NCBI RefSeq assembly: GCF_947495275.1
Contig: NZ_CANLYL010000003.1
Coordinates: 434,001-498,000 of the forward strand
Reading direction: 5' to 3'
DNA from: an uncultured Roseobacter sp.
GTDB lineage: Bacteria > Pseudomonadota > Alphaproteobacteria > Rhodobacterales > Rhodobacteraceae
Length of the DNA stretch: 64,000 nucleotides
In this document: positions 31,894-41,643 of the stretch, one piece after another
Layout: every line of letters begins with the position of its first letter
How positions within the stretch are numbered: the first letter of the stretch is position 1
Notes under the pieces: model-generated
Database searches by the model: none
Told to the model about the DNA's origin: nothing
The model's input: only the letters and a program-made list of their open reading frames with translations
Made by a program: the position numbers and the translations under genes

Positions 31894-32899
31894 TGCCCGA
31901 ACCGCTGGCCTTCCCGACAGCGCCGAAACACGGGAGGCAGGTCGCTGGAACTTCCGCCCGCAGGTACCGCTGGCGCAAAACCCGCTGTTTCAATGGCCCC
32001 CCAGACCGGCCGCGATTTTCCGTTGGTACGCCGCTTTCTGGCTGGAGATTTCCACCACCACGCTGTGTTTCGTGTTGGCGCTCGCCGCATATTTCGTGAT
32101 TCTACCCGAACTGGCCGAGATGCAGGTGCTGGCTTGGGGGGGGGTGATCAAGGTCTGGCTGGCCAATCTGGTCCCGCAGGTGATCTGCGCAGGCACCCTG
32201 CATTACTGGCTGATCATGCGCAAAGGTCAGGGGGAAAAGACCAAATACGACCCGCGCGATCAGGCGCGCAACAACGGCACCTTCACCTTCGGCAATCAGG
32301 TTCATGACAATATGTTCTGGCACATCGCCAGCGGCATCACGCTCTGGACCGCCGCGCAGGTGCTGGTGTTCTGGGCGATGGCCAATGGCTATGCGCCTGT
32401 GATGCTTTTTCCCGGCAATCCGGTCTGGTTTGTGGCGTTTTTCGTGCTGCTGCCGATCTGGTCGAGCTTTCATTTCTACTGGGTGCACCGGCTCTTGCAC
32501 TGGCCGCCGCTTTACAAGGCGGCGCATGCGCTGCACCACCGCAACGTCAACGTGGGCCCCTGGTCCGGCATTTCGATGCATCCCATCGAACATCTGTTGT
32601 TCTATACGAATTTCGCGATCCATTTCGTGGTGCCCAGCCATCCGCTGCATGTGCTGTTTCATGGCTATGTGCAATCCACGCATCCTGTCTTTTCGCACTC
32701 CGGCTTTGAGGAGATCATCGTTGGTGACAAACGACAGGCCAAGGCAGGCGTGTTTTTCCACCAGCTGCATCACCGTTATTTCGAATGCAATTATGGCACT
32801 GTAGAGATGCCGTGGGACCGCTGGTTCGGCAGCTATCACGATGGATCAGCGCAGGCCACTGATGAAACCCGCGCGCGCAAAAAGCAGATGTACACGTGA
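31883..32899 (+). CDS. Fatty acid hydroxylase/sterol desaturase superfamily membrane protein
   Basis: A 338-residue integral membrane di-iron enzyme. Several hydrophobic helices precede the histidine clusters: HFYWVHRLLHW, HALHHRNVNVGPWSG, HPIEHLLFY and HQLHHRYFECNYG, which together give the eight-histidine pattern of the superfamily. The substrate is unknown. The start overlaps the aldolase-like stop. An unusual feature is a run of nine G residues at 32136-32144 in the coding strand (W-G-G-V codons), where slippage would shift the frame. Confidence 0.87.
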   Translation: MLNDARTAGLPDSAETREAGRWNFRPQVPLAQNPLFQWPPRPAAIFRWYAAFWLEISTTTLCFVLALAAYFVILPELAEMQVLAWGGVIKVWLANLVPQVICAGTLHYWLIMRKGQGEKTKYDPRDQARNNGTFTFGNQVHDNMFWHIASGITLWTAAQVLVFWAMANGYAPVMLFPGNPVWFVAFFVLLPIWSSFHFYWVHRLLHWPPLYKAAHALHHRNVNVGPWSGISMHPIEHLLFYTNFAIHFVVPSHPLHVLFHGYVQSTHPVFSHSGFEEIIVGDKRQAKAGVFFHQLHHRYFECNYGTVEMPWDRWFGSYHDGSAQATDETRARKKQMYT

Positions 32900-33005
32900 T
32901 GCTCTGCCGTTTTGTGGATGATCTGACGCGCTGGACAAGCACGCGCCGGTTGGGAAGATAGGCGGGCAGATCGCCGCTTTTCCCTGACACCACACGAGAA
33001 TCCCC

Positions 33006-34169
33006 ATGACAAACTACGGTCTGACCGATGAACACCAGATGATTGCGGATACGGTCCGGTCATTTGTGGAGAACGAAATTTATCCTCATGAAGCGCTGGT
33101 CGAGCGCACCGGTGAGGTGCCGCAGGAGATTGCGCAGGAGATCAAGCGCAAGACCATCGAGCTTGGATTTTACGCCTGCAACTTCCCTGAAACGGTGGGC
33201 TGCGCAGGGCTCAACCATCTGGAATTTGCGCTGGTGGAGCGGGAGTTGGGGCGCGGGTCCATGGCGCTCAACCATTTTTTTGGCCGCCCGCAGAACATCC
33301 TGATGGCCTGCGAGGGCGAACAGGTCGAGCGCTACCTCATGCCCGCCGTGCGCGGCGAGCGGATGGACGCGCTGGCGATGACCGAACCCGGGGCCGGATC
33401 GGATGTGCGGGGAATGAAATGTGCCGCCGTGCGAGAGGGCGGCGATTGGGTTGTGAACGGCACCAAGCATTTCATTTCCGGTGCGGATCACGCCGATTTC
33501 ATCATCGTTTTCATCGCCACCGGTGAGGATCAGACCCGCAAGGGCCCCAAGAAACGCATCACCGCCTTTCTGGTGGATCGCGACACGCCGGGCTTTACCA
33601 TTCGCGAGGGCTACAAATCGGTCAGTCACCGGGGGTACAAGAACATGATCCTCGACTTTGACGATTGCCGTCTGCCGGACACCCAAGTGCTGGGCGCGGT
33701 CGATGGCGGGTTCGAGGTGATGAACACCTGGCTTTATGCGACCCGGATCACCGTGGCGACCATGTCGGTGGGGCGTGCGCGGCGGGTCTTTGACTATGCG
33801 CTGACCTATGCTGCGGAGCGCGAACAGTTCGGCCAGAAGATCGGCAAGTTTCAGGGCGTCAGCTTTCAGCTTGCCGATATGATTACCGAGATTGATGCGG
33901 CGGATTTGCTGACACTCGCCGCGGCGGATCGGCTGGACAAAGGTTTGCCCGCGAACCGCGAGATTGCCAGTGCGAAGCTTTATGCCTCCGAAATGCTGGC
34001 GCGGGTCACGGATGCGGCCATCCAGATTCATGGCGGCATGGGGCTGATGGACGACTACCCGCTGGAACGGTTCTGGCGTGACGCGCGGGTGGAGCGAATC
34101 TGGGACGGAACCTCGGAAATTCAGCGCCATATCATAAGCCGCGATCTGCTGCGCGCGCTTGGGGCCTGA
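33006..34169 (+). CDS. Acyl-CoA dehydrogenase family protein
   Basis: A 387-residue FAD enzyme that oxidises an acyl-CoA to the 2-enoyl-CoA. Motifs include AMTEPGAGSDVRGMKCAAV, NGTKHFISGADHADF, EREQFGQKIGKFQGVSFQLA and QIHGGMGLMDDYPLERFWRD. At the place where medium- and short-chain dehydrogenases have the catalytic base in YEGT, this protein reads WDGTSEIQRHIISRD, so Asp stands in for Glu if the alignment by eye is right. The substrate is unknown. The next two genes supply CoA activation and hydration, so the three form a short beta-oxidation-like path. Confidence 0.9.
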   Translation: MTNYGLTDEHQMIADTVRSFVENEIYPHEALVERTGEVPQEIAQEIKRKTIELGFYACNFPETVGCAGLNHLEFALVERELGRGSMALNHFFGRPQNILMACEGEQVERYLMPAVRGERMDALAMTEPGAGSDVRGMKCAAVREGGDWVVNGTKHFISGADHADFIIVFIATGEDQTRKGPKKRITAFLVDRDTPGFTIREGYKSVSHRGYKNMILDFDDCRLPDTQVLGAVDGGFEVMNTWLYATRITVATMSVGRARRVFDYALTYAAEREQFGQKIGKFQGVSFQLADMITEIDAADLLTLAAADRLDKGLPANREIASAKLYASEMLARVTDAAIQIHGGMGLMDDYPLERFWRDARVERIWDGTSEIQRHIISRDLLRALGA

Positions 34170-34176
34170 GAGCACA

Positions 34177-36228
34177 ATGGCGAAGGATTTGACGCGCCTG
34201 TTGCGCCCGCGCAGCATCGCCGTGATTGGCGGGGGCGCGTGGTGTCGGCAGGTCATTTTGCAGGCTCAAAAAATGAGCTTCGATGGCGGGCTGCATCTGG
34301 TGCATCCGCGCGAGATCGAAATCGAAGGGGTCAAGGCGGTTGCCAAGATCAGCGACCTGCCTGATGTGCCGGATGCGGTGTTTATCGGCGTCAATAGGCA
34401 GGCAACCGTTGAGGCAGTGACGGCCCTTTCGGCCATGGGCGCGGGCGGGGCGGTGTGCTTTGCCTCGGGCTTTTCCGAAGCCGCCGCAGAAGACGGAAAC
34501 GCCACCACGCTGCAACGGCAACTGGTTGATGCCGCCGGGGACATGCCGATCCTCGGGCCCAATTGTTATGGGTTCATCAATGCGCTGGACGGCGCACTGC
34601 TCTGGCCGGATCAGCATGGCTGCGACCCTGTCCCGCGCGGTGTCGCCATACTGACCCAAAGTTCCAACATTGCGATCAACCTGACCATGCAGCGCCGGGC
34701 TCTGCCCATTGCCTGCATGGTGACCTGCGGGAACATGGCGCAGACCCGTCAGGCGGAAATTGCCATGGCCCTGCTGGACGATCCACGCATCACCGCCATC
34801 GGGCTGCACATCGAAGGTTTTGGTGACACGGGGCAGTGGCATGATCTGGCGATGAAGGCGCAGGAAAAATCCGTACCACTCATCGCGCTCAAGGTCGGCG
34901 CGTCCGACCAGGCACGCAACGCCACGATATCGCATACGGCCTCTCTTGCGGGTAGTGACGCAGGCGCGCAGGCCTTGTTGGACCGGTTGGGGATCGCGCG
35001 CCTGCATGACTTGCCCAGCTTTCTGGAGACGCTGAAGCTCTTGCATTGCAACGGGCCGCTGACCTCAAATGCGCTCTCCTGCATCAGTTGTTCCGGGGGT
35101 GAGGCCAGTCTGGCCGCCGATACCGCCGCGCATTCTGCCCTCACATTCCCGGCCCTGACCAATGATCAGGAATCTGCCCTCTTAGAGGCTCTTGGGCCGA
35201 TGGTTTCCCTATCCAACCCCTTGGACTATCACACATATGTCTGGGGGGATGTTGACAAGATGACCGCCGCCTGGCTGCCGATGGCCGCGAGGCATGTGGG
35301 ATTGACCCTGATCGTTATCGACTATCCCCATACGGATGCGAGCGATTGGCAAAGTGCCACCCAGGCCGCAATCGCCGTCCGAAAGCGCGGTGGCCAGCCC
35401 GTCGCCGTGGTGGCAACGCTGCCGGAACTGATGCCGCGCGAGGTTGCCCGCGACTTGATGGCGGCGGGCGTTACGCCCTTATGTGGTCTGCGCGAGGCGA
35501 TGAATGCGGCTGAAGCCGCGGCCCAGATGCGCGCGCCGCACCGGATGCCGCCGCTTGTGCCAGGGCATGATCGGACCGTCGCCCCTTTAAGTGAAGCCGA
35601 CGCAAAAGAGCTGTTGCGCGGGTTCGGGGCCGACACGCCGCGCGCGGTCGCTGTGCATGGTGCCGGCGACGTGGCGGTAGCCTCTGATCTGGCGGCACCC
35701 CTGGTGCTGAAAGGGCAAGGCATCGCCCATAAATCAGAAGCCGGTGCCGTGATGTTGAACCTCACTCACGATGCGCTTGCCGTCACGGCGCAGCGCATGA
35801 AGGCCCAAAGTTTTCTGATCGAGGAAATGGTGCAAGGCGGTGTTGCCGAATTGCTGATCGGGGTGACACGCGATGCAGCACACGGGTTTGTGCTGACCCT
35901 CGGCGCGGGCGGTGTGATGACCGAGCTTTGGCAGGACACGACGTCGCTGCTTTTGCCGGTGACCGAAGACGATGTGACGGCGGCCCTGACCCGGTTGAAA
36001 ACCTACCCGTTGCTGACTGGGTTTCGTGGCAGGCCCGCTGCCGATCTGACCGCGATCACGCGGGCCGTGATGGCCCTGCAAAGCTTCGTTATTGCACATG
36101 CCGAACGGATCGGTGAGGCTGAGATCAACCCACTTATCTGCACTGCTGACCGCGCCGTGGTTGCGGATGCGCTGATCACCATGACCCCTGACACAAACGC
36201 GCAAGGAGAGCCTGATGGAGCCGATTAA
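34177..36228 (+). CDS. Acyl-CoA synthetase, NDP-forming (acetate-CoA ligase family)
   Basis: A 683-residue protein combining both halves of the ADP-forming CoA ligase superfamily. An N-terminal CoA-binding Rossmann domain (LLRPRSIAVIGGGAWCRQV) is followed by the phosphohistidine domain with ATISHTASLAGSDAGAQALL and a C-terminal ATP-grasp domain (VLKGQGIAHKSEAGAVMLNL, FVLTLGAGGVMTELWQDTTS, AEINPLICT). It should attach CoA to a carboxylic acid. The substrate is unknown; related enzymes act on acetate, pimelate-like acids and, in DddX, on DMSP. It starts 7 bases after the dehydrogenase and overlaps the hydratase gene by 14 bases. Confidence 0.88.
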   Translation: MAKDLTRLLRPRSIAVIGGGAWCRQVILQAQKMSFDGGLHLVHPREIEIEGVKAVAKISDLPDVPDAVFIGVNRQATVEAVTALSAMGAGGAVCFASGFSEAAAEDGNATTLQRQLVDAAGDMPILGPNCYGFINALDGALLWPDQHGCDPVPRGVAILTQSSNIAINLTMQRRALPIACMVTCGNMAQTRQAEIAMALLDDPRITAIGLHIEGFGDTGQWHDLAMKAQEKSVPLIALKVGASDQARNATISHTASLAGSDAGAQALLDRLGIARLHDLPSFLETLKLLHCNGPLTSNALSCISCSGGEASLAADTAAHSALTFPALTNDQESALLEALGPMVSLSNPLDYHTYVWGDVDKMTAAWLPMAARHVGLTLIVIDYPHTDASDWQSATQAAIAVRKRGGQPVAVVATLPELMPREVARDLMAAGVTPLCGLREAMNAAEAAAQMRAPHRMPPLVPGHDRTVAPLSEADAKELLRGFGADTPRAVAVHGAGDVAVASDLAAPLVLKGQGIAHKSEAGAVMLNLTHDALAVTAQRMKAQSFLIEEMVQGGVAELLIGVTRDAAHGFVLTLGAGGVMTELWQDTTSLLLPVTEDDVTAALTRLKTYPLLTGFRGRPAADLTAITRAVMALQSFVIAHAERIGEAEINPLICTADRAVVADALITMTPDTNAQGEPDGAD

Positions 36229-36994
36229 GACAACCCGAAAAGGGGCAATTTTGCAGGTGACGCTCGACCGGCCAAAGGCGAATGCGATTGATCTGAGAAC
36301 CTCCCGCATCATGGGCGAGGTTTTCGCCGATTTTCGCGATGATGCAGAGCTGCGCGTGTGCATTCTGACCGGCGGCGGCGAAAAGTTCTTTTGCCCCGGA
36401 TGGGATCTGAAAGCGGCGGCAGAAGGGGACGCTGTTGACGGGGATTACGGCGTGGGCGGCTTCGGCGGGTTGCAAGAATTGCGCGACATGAACAAACCCG
36501 TCATTGCGGCGGTGAACGGGATCGCCTGCGGCGGTGGGCTGGAACTGGCGCTGAGCGCGGATATGATCCTGGCGGCGGATCATGCCACTTTCGCGCTGCC
36601 CGAAATCCGCTCCGGCACGGTGGCCGATGCGGCCTCGGTCAAGCTGCCCAAGCGCATCCCCTACCACATTGCGATGGAACTGCTGCTGACCGGGCGCTGG
36701 TTTGATGCCGAGGAGGCCAAGGGTTGGGGCCTGATCAACGAGATCGTGCCTGCCGCGGATCTGATGGCGCGCGCCTGGGCGCTGGCGGAACTTCTCGCCT
36801 CGGGTCCGCCGCTGGTCTACGCGGCCATCAAGGAGATCGTGCGCGACGCTGAGGACTCCAAGTTTCAGGACAGCATGAATCGCATTACCAAACGCCAGTT
36901 GCCAACGGTGGATCGGCTGTACGCTTCTGAGGATCAGATGGAAGGTGCGCGCGCCTTTGCTGAGAAGCGTGATCCCGTTTGGAAAGGCCGTTAA
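36215..36994 (+). CDS. Enoyl-CoA hydratase family protein, carnitinyl-CoA dehydratase (CaiD)-like
   Basis: A 259-residue crotonase-fold enzyme. The oxyanion-hole loop is AVNGIACGGGLELALSADMI. The two acidic catalytic positions of enoyl-CoA hydratase are present, in GGGLELAL and FALPEIRSGTV. The stretch KLPKRIPYHIAMELLLTGRW resembles CaiD more than FadB. It hydrates or dehydrates a CoA ester made by the two upstream enzymes. AAGGAG precedes ATG 36215 inside the ligase gene. A carnitine-related substrate is only a guess from similarity. Confidence 0.88.
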   Translation: MEPIKTTRKGAILQVTLDRPKANAIDLRTSRIMGEVFADFRDDAELRVCILTGGGEKFFCPGWDLKAAAEGDAVDGDYGVGGFGGLQELRDMNKPVIAAVNGIACGGGLELALSADMILAADHATFALPEIRSGTVADAASVKLPKRIPYHIAMELLLTGRWFDAEEAKGWGLINEIVPAADLMARAWALAELLASGPPLVYAAIKEIVRDAEDSKFQDSMNRITKRQLPTVDRLYASEDQMEGARAFAEKRDPVWKGR

Positions 36995-37041
36995 CGCGCT
37001 GAGTGCTTGAACCTTGTGGCCGGGACGTCCACCTTGGGCAT

Positions 37042-37920
37042 ATGACAAAGACACTTCTTTCAATTGGTCACGGCTTCAGCGCCCGCGCCCTGGCTGCGCG
37101 TCTGATCCCGCAGGGCTGGCGTATCATCGGCACCACGCGCAGCGATGCCAAAGCGTCTGAGATCGCCGCCACAGGTGTTGACCCGGTGATCTGGCCCGGC
37201 ACTGATATTGGCCCCATGCTGGCGCAGGCGGATGCGCTGCTGGTTTCTGCCGGACCGGGACCGCAGGGTGATCCGACACTTGCAGAAATGCGATCCGACA
37301 TTGCGACCGCCGCCGCGCATCTGGATTGGGTCGGGTATCTTTCGACAACCGGTGTTTACGGCGACCATCAGGGGGGATGGGTCGATGAAACCTCGGCCCT
37401 GACACCATCGACCAAGCGCGGTCAGGCCCGTGTCGAGGCTGAAGCTGCATGGCAGGCAATCCCCGATCTCAAGCTGCATATTTTCCGGCTTGCGGGGATT
37501 TACGGCCCCGGACGCGGCCCCTTTGCGAAGGTCCGTAAAGGCACGGCGCGGCGCATCATCAAGAAAGGTCAGGTGTTTTCGCGCATCCATGTTGAGGACA
37601 TCGCGCAGGTGTTGGAGGCCTCACTGGCGAAACCCGATCCCGGCGCGATCTACAACCTTTGCGATGATGACCCGGCCCCGCCGGAAGACGTGATTGCCTA
37701 TGCTGCCGAATTGCTTGGCCTGCCGCTGCCGCCCGCAGTGGATTTCGAGACCGCGGAGATGACCCCGATGGCGCGCAGCTTCTACGCGGAGAGCAAAAAA
37801 GTGCGGAACGATCGGATCAAACAGGCGTTGGGTGTTCAACTGCTTTACCCGACCTACCGGGTTGGGCTGAACGCTTTGCTGCAAGAGGAACTGCAAGATC
37901 GGGACGTTTCGGACATATGA
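37042..37920 (+). CDS. NAD(P)-dependent SDR-type protein (YeeZ-like)
   Basis: A 292-residue extended SDR-type protein. It starts MTKTLLSIGHGFSARALAAR, with a glycine pattern looser than the usual GxxGxxG, and has LSTTGVYGDHQGGWVDETSA and FRLAGIYGPGRGPFAKVRKG, typical of the YeeZ group with a predicted nucleotide-sugar-epimerase-like fold. A YxxxK pair is not clear. The function is unknown. It starts 47 bases after the hydratase and its end lies just before the exoD-like gene. Confidence 0.8.
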   Translation: MTKTLLSIGHGFSARALAARLIPQGWRIIGTTRSDAKASEIAATGVDPVIWPGTDIGPMLAQADALLVSAGPGPQGDPTLAEMRSDIATAAAHLDWVGYLSTTGVYGDHQGGWVDETSALTPSTKRGQARVEAEAAWQAIPDLKLHIFRLAGIYGPGRGPFAKVRKGTARRIIKKGQVFSRIHVEDIAQVLEASLAKPDPGAIYNLCDDDPAPPEDVIAYAAELLGLPLPPAVDFETAEMTPMARSFYAESKKVRNDRIKQALGVQLLYPTYRVGLNALLQEELQDRDVSDI

Positions 37921-37939
37921 TGACTGGCCGCTGACCCAT

Positions 37940-38500
37940 TTGCTGGATGCGGTGGATAACGCCGCGACAGATGAGAAGGTGGCGGTGCAGGAAATCGTGT
38001 CTGAGATCGGGGACCGTACCATTACGCCAGTCATTCTGGTGGTCGCACTTTTTCTTGTCTCACCTCTTTCCGGTGTGCCCGGTATTCCGACGATCTGTGC
38101 CGCGATCATCGTCATGCTCGCGCTTCAGGCGCTGATGGGGTACCAGCTTTGGTTGCCTGAGAAGGTCATGGCGATGCAGATATCAAGATCTGCTCTGGAG
38201 CGCGCCGTGCAATGGTTGCGCGGGCCTGCCAGCTGGATTGACCGAAACTCCCACCCCAGGCTCCAGTACCTGACCCGCGGACCTATGCGTATGCTGATCC
38301 TTGCGCAATGCGCTGTCATTCCGCTGGGCTGGCCCGCGTTGGAACTGGTGCCCGGGGTCACATCGCTGGCGGCTGCGACAATCGGGCTTTTCGCATTTGG
38401 CCTTTTTGCTCGCGACGGATACTTCGTCATTGCTGGCTATATCGGCATGGTTGCCGTGCCGCTGGGGGCGGTATTGCTGGTGAGTGCAGCGATGGGGTGA
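37940..38500 (+). CDS. ExoD-like exopolysaccharide synthesis membrane protein
   Basis: A 186-residue membrane protein of the ExoD family: VQEIVSEIGDRTITPVILVV and LVSPLSGVPGIPT near the N-terminus and several hydrophobic helices to the C-terminus (AVIPLGWPALELVPGVTSLA). The only conventional start in this frame is TTG 37940. Frame-compatible codons upstream read YDDWPLTHL, which look like part of the family N-terminus, so the real start may be an unusual codon or a small frame error near 37917-37922, where ATGATGACT occurs in other frames. The role in polysaccharide export is by family only. Confidence 0.8.
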   Translation: MLDAVDNAATDEKVAVQEIVSEIGDRTITPVILVVALFLVSPLSGVPGIPTICAAIIVMLALQALMGYQLWLPEKVMAMQISRSALERAVQWLRGPASWIDRNSHPRLQYLTRGPMRMLILAQCAVIPLGWPALELVPGVTSLAAATIGLFAFGLFARDGYFVIAGYIGMVAVPLGAVLLVSAAMG

Positions 38501-38503
38501 AGC

Positions 38504-40435
38504 TCAGGCCCGCGCTTCACCGATCTGAGCCACTCCCAGAACGTCTAGGACCTTGCTCTCAATATCCGAAGCGTTCAGTTTGGCGACGGCGTACATGTCC
38601 GCCGGGCTGGCCTGATCAATGAAGATGTCCGGCAGCACCATGGAGCGATATTTCAGACCGGTGTCAAAGACGCCTTCTTCGGCAAGCAACTGCGCCACAT
38701 GGCTGCCGAAACCGCCCACCGCGCCTTCTTCGATGGTGATCAGCGCTTCATGTTCTGCGGCCAGATTCAGGATCAACTCCCGGTCGAGCGGTTTGGCAAA
38801 ACGGGCGTCTGCGACGGTCGGTGTGATCCCTCGCGTCCTCAGGGCTTCTGCTGCCTTCTCGACTTCCGCCAGACGGGTGCCAAAAGACAAGAGTGCAACG
38901 CGTGCGCCCGCAGAGATGATCCGCCCCTTGCCAATCTCAAGCGGTGTGCCGCGCTCTGGCATCTCCACGCCCTGACCTTCACCGCGGGGAAAGCGAAAGG
39001 CGATGGGCCCGTCATCATAGGCGGCGGCGGTCGCCACCATATGTTTCAGCTCCGCCTCATCGGCGGCGGCCATCACCACAAAACCCGGCAGATTGGCGAG
39101 GTAGGCGACGTCAAAGGCACCGGCATGGGTGGCCCCGTCCGCCCCGACCAATCCGGCACGGTCAATGGCAAAGCGCACAGGCAGGCGTTGAATGGCCACG
39201 TCATGCACCACCTGATCGTACCCGCGCTGTAGAAAGGTCGAATAAAGCGCGCAGAACGGTTTCATGCCGCCCGCCGCCAGCCCGGCAGAAAAAGTCACGC
39301 CGTGCTGCTCCGCGATGCCCACATCAAAGCATCGGCTGGGATATCTTTCGGCAAAAAGGTTCAGGCCGGTGCCATCGGGCATGGCAGCCGTGATGGCACA
39401 AACCCTGTCATCCTCGGCGGCTTCCTGTAGCAGGCTGTCGGCAAAAACGCGCGTGTAGCTTGGCGCGTTGGAGGGAGTTTTTTTCTGCTCGCCTGTGATC
39501 ACGTCGAATTTGGCGGTCGCATGCCCCTTGTCACGCGCGGTCTCGGCGGGCTCGTAGCCTTTGCCTTTCTTGGTCAATACATGGATCAGGATGGGTCCGG
39601 TCGCCCGCGCCTTCACGGTGCGCAACACCGGCAGCAGCTGATCCATATCGTGCCCATCAATGGGGCCTAGGTAGGAAAACCCCAGTTGTTCAAAGAGCGT
39701 GCCCCCAACGGCCATGCCTTTGAGGATATCCTTGGCGCGTTTGGCCCCTTCTCTGAAGGGTTCGGGCAACAGGCTCACCGCCCCCTTGGCAGCAGCCTTA
39801 AAGTCCTGAAAGGGTTCTTCGGCATAAAGTCGGCTGAGGTAGGTGGACATCGCCCCCACGGGCGGCGCGATGGACATTTCATTATCGTTCAGAATGACGA
39901 TCAGCCGTTTTTTCAGGTGGCCCGCGTTGTTCATCGCTTCATAGGCCATGCCAGCGCTCATCGACCCATCACCGATCACGGCGATCGCATCACCCAGACC
40001 TTCGGGCACAACGCCACCCAGATCGCGGGCAACGGCAAAGCCCAGAGCGGCAGAAATCGAGGTGGAGCTATGTGCCGCCCCAAAAGGATCGTAGGGAGAT
40101 TCCTTGCGCTTGGTAAAACCGCTGAGGCCATCCTTCATGCGCAGCGTACGAATGCGGTCGCGCCGCTCGGTCAGGATTTTGTGCGGATAACATTGGTGGC
40201 CGACATCCCAGATGATCTTGTCGCGTGGCGTGTCAAAGACAGCATGCAGCGCAACGGTCAGTTCCACCACGCCCAGGCCTGCCCCCAGATGCCCGCCGGT
40301 GACGGATACCGCCGAGACAGTTTCCGACCGCAATTCACGGGCCAGTTGTGTCAACTGCCGATCCGACAGTTGTTTCATGTCAGCCGGTCGATTGATCGTG
40401 TCCAGCAAAGGTGTGTCCGGTCTGTCTGACGTCAT
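38504..40435 (-). CDS. dxs: 1-deoxy-D-xylulose-5-phosphate synthase
   Basis: A 643-residue thiamine-diphosphate enzyme that condenses pyruvate and glyceraldehyde 3-phosphate, the first step of the MEP isoprenoid pathway. The TPP and metal site is in [39 protein letters not shown] and [20 protein letters not shown] are typical of Dxs. The transketolase-like pyrimidine domain has [20 protein letters not shown] and [20 protein letters not shown]. It lies ten bases after ispA in the leftward xseB-ispA-dxs operon. Its cofactor thiamine is taken up by thiBPQ in the same window. Confidence 0.97.
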   Translation of the reverse strand: MTSDRPDTPLLDTINRPADMKQLSDRQLTQLARELRSETVSAVSVTGGHLGAGLGVVELTVALHAVFDTPRDKIIWDVGHQCYPHKILTERRDRIRTLRMKDGLSGFTKRKESPYDPFGAAHSSTSISAALGFAVARDLGGVVPEGLGDAIAVIGDGSMSAGMAYEAMNNAGHLKKRLIVILNDNEMSIAPPVGAMSTYLSRLYAEEPFQDFKAAAKGAVSLLPEPFREGAKRAKDILKGMAVGGTLFEQLGFSYLGPIDGHDMDQLLPVLRTVKARATGPILIHVLTKKGKGYEPAETARDKGHATAKFDVITGEQKKTPSNAPSYTRVFADSLLQEAAEDDRVCAITAAMPDGTGLNLFAERYPSRCFDVGIAEQHGVTFSAGLAAGGMKPFCALYSTFLQRGYDQVVHDVAIQRLPVRFAIDRAGLVGADGATHAGAFDVAYLANLPGFVVMAAADEAELKHMVATAAAYDDGPIAFRFPRGEGQGVEMPERGTPLEIGKGRIISAGARVALLSFGTRLAEVEKAAEALRTRGITPTVADARFAKPLDRELILNLAAEHEALITIEEGAVGGFGSHVAQLLAEEGVFDTGLKYRSMVLPDIFIDQASPADMYAVAKLNASDIESKVLDVLGVAQIGEARA

Positions 40436-40445
40436 AGCAAAGCTC

Positions 40446-41315
40446 TCAATGCGCGCGCGTTACAACGAAACGCGCAGCCTCTTTTAGTGTGTTGGCATCA
40501 TTTCCGTAACCCGCCAGGCTGTCGCAGGCTTCATCAATCAGGTCAGCGGCCCTTTGACGTGCGGTATCCAGCCCCAGGAGCGAAACAAAGGTGGCTTTGC
40601 CGGCACTGGCGTCTTTGCCCACCGCCTTGCCCACGGTTGCACTGTCTCCGGTGACATCCAACACGTCATCTGCGATCTGAAACGCCAACCCCAGAGCGCG
40701 TGCATAGGATTGCAGAGGGGTTGTATCGGCCTCCGCCATTGCGGCACCAGCCGTCGCCGACCATTCGATCAAGGCACCGGTCTTGCCCTGCTGGAGTGTC
40801 GTGATCTCGGCCAGGGTCAGAGGCTCTGCTGCTGTTTCCGCCGCAATGTCCAATGCCTGGCCCAAGACCATACCCTGCACACCGCTGGCGCGCGCCAGAC
40901 GCAACACCAGATCTGCGCGCACCGATGGTTTGGCGCTGGTCTCGGCGCGGCTCACGAGTTCAAAGGCGAGGGTTTGAAGTGCATCCCCTGCCAGAACGGC
41001 CGTGGCTTCATCCCATTTCTTATGCACGGTCGGACGCCCCCGTCGCATGTCATCATCGTCCATGCACGGCAGATCATCATGCACCAGCGAATAGGCGTGC
41101 AACGCTTCAATGGCGGTGGCAGGCCAGATGGCATGGGTCGCGTCAATGCCATGCAGGCGGGCGCTTTCAAGTACCAGAAAACCACGCAACCGCTTACCGC
41201 CATGGGTCGCATGGGCCATGGCGTCCACCACAGGCACATTGTCCAGGGCTGCCAGAACAAGGTCGAAATGCTTTTGGATGGCCTGAGCAGACGCGCTCAG
41301 ACGGTCGGCAAACAT
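40446..41315 (-). CDS. ispA: Farnesyl/geranylgeranyl diphosphate synthase (IspA type)
   Basis: A 289-residue trans-prenyltransferase that extends allylic diphosphates with isopentenyl diphosphate. The first aspartate-rich motif is [20 protein letters not shown] and the second is [14 protein letters not shown]. It has [16 protein letters not shown] near the N-terminus and [20 protein letters not shown] near the C-terminus. Chain length is probably C15, typical for IspA next to xseB and dxs. It starts two bases after the xseB stop. Confidence 0.95.
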   Translation of the reverse strand: MFADRLSASAQAIQKHFDLVLAALDNVPVVDAMAHATHGGKRLRGFLVLESARLHGIDATHAIWPATAIEALHAYSLVHDDLPCMDDDDMRRGRPTVHKKWDEATAVLAGDALQTLAFELVSRAETSAKPSVRADLVLRLARASGVQGMVLGQALDIAAETAAEPLTLAEITTLQQGKTGALIEWSATAGAAMAEADTTPLQSYARALGLAFQIADDVLDVTGDSATVGKAVGKDASAGKATFVSLLGLDTARQRAADLIDEACDSLAGYGNDANTLKEAARFVVTRAH

Positions 41316-41317
41316 GC

Positions 41318-41560
41318 TCAGAGCCCTTCGACCGGTGTCGTGCCTGCCGCGTTTCCGTCACCATCCAATGTGATGGCGGCAACCTTTTCCTCAGCTTCCT
41401 TGAGCTTGGTTTCACAGCGGGCCTTCAGCGCCGCGCCACGTTCATAAAGGGCGATGCTCTCATCCAGGGCCACATCGCCACGTTCGAGCTGGCCCAGAAC
41501 CTTTTCCAGCTCGGCCATCGCTTGTTCGAAACTCATTTCACCTACGGGCGTGTCCGTCAT
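41318..41560 (-). CDS. xseB: Exodeoxyribonuclease VII small subunit
   Basis: An 80-residue helical protein: MSFEQAMAELEKVLGQLERG, then VALDESIALYERGAALKARC and KLKEAEEKVA, the XseB signature. It binds XseA in the single-strand DNA exonuclease. xseA is not in the window. It is the first gene of the conserved xseB-ispA-dxs operon. Confidence 0.94.
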   Translation of the reverse strand: MTDTPVGEMSFEQAMAELEKVLGQLERGDVALDESIALYERGAALKARCETKLKEAEEKVAAITLDGDGNAAGTTPVEGL

Positions 41561-41643
41561 TGCCGCTTTCCTGTTCCAAAGTCGTTGCAGACCATAGCGC
41601 CCAAGTGCGGGCGTTGCCAGTCCGTCCGGTCAACAATGTCGGG

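Noticed and set aside
33060-34256. Minus-strand 398-codon frame opposite the acyl-CoA dehydrogenase
   Set aside because: No motif, no ribosome site, and the plus-strand gene is certain.
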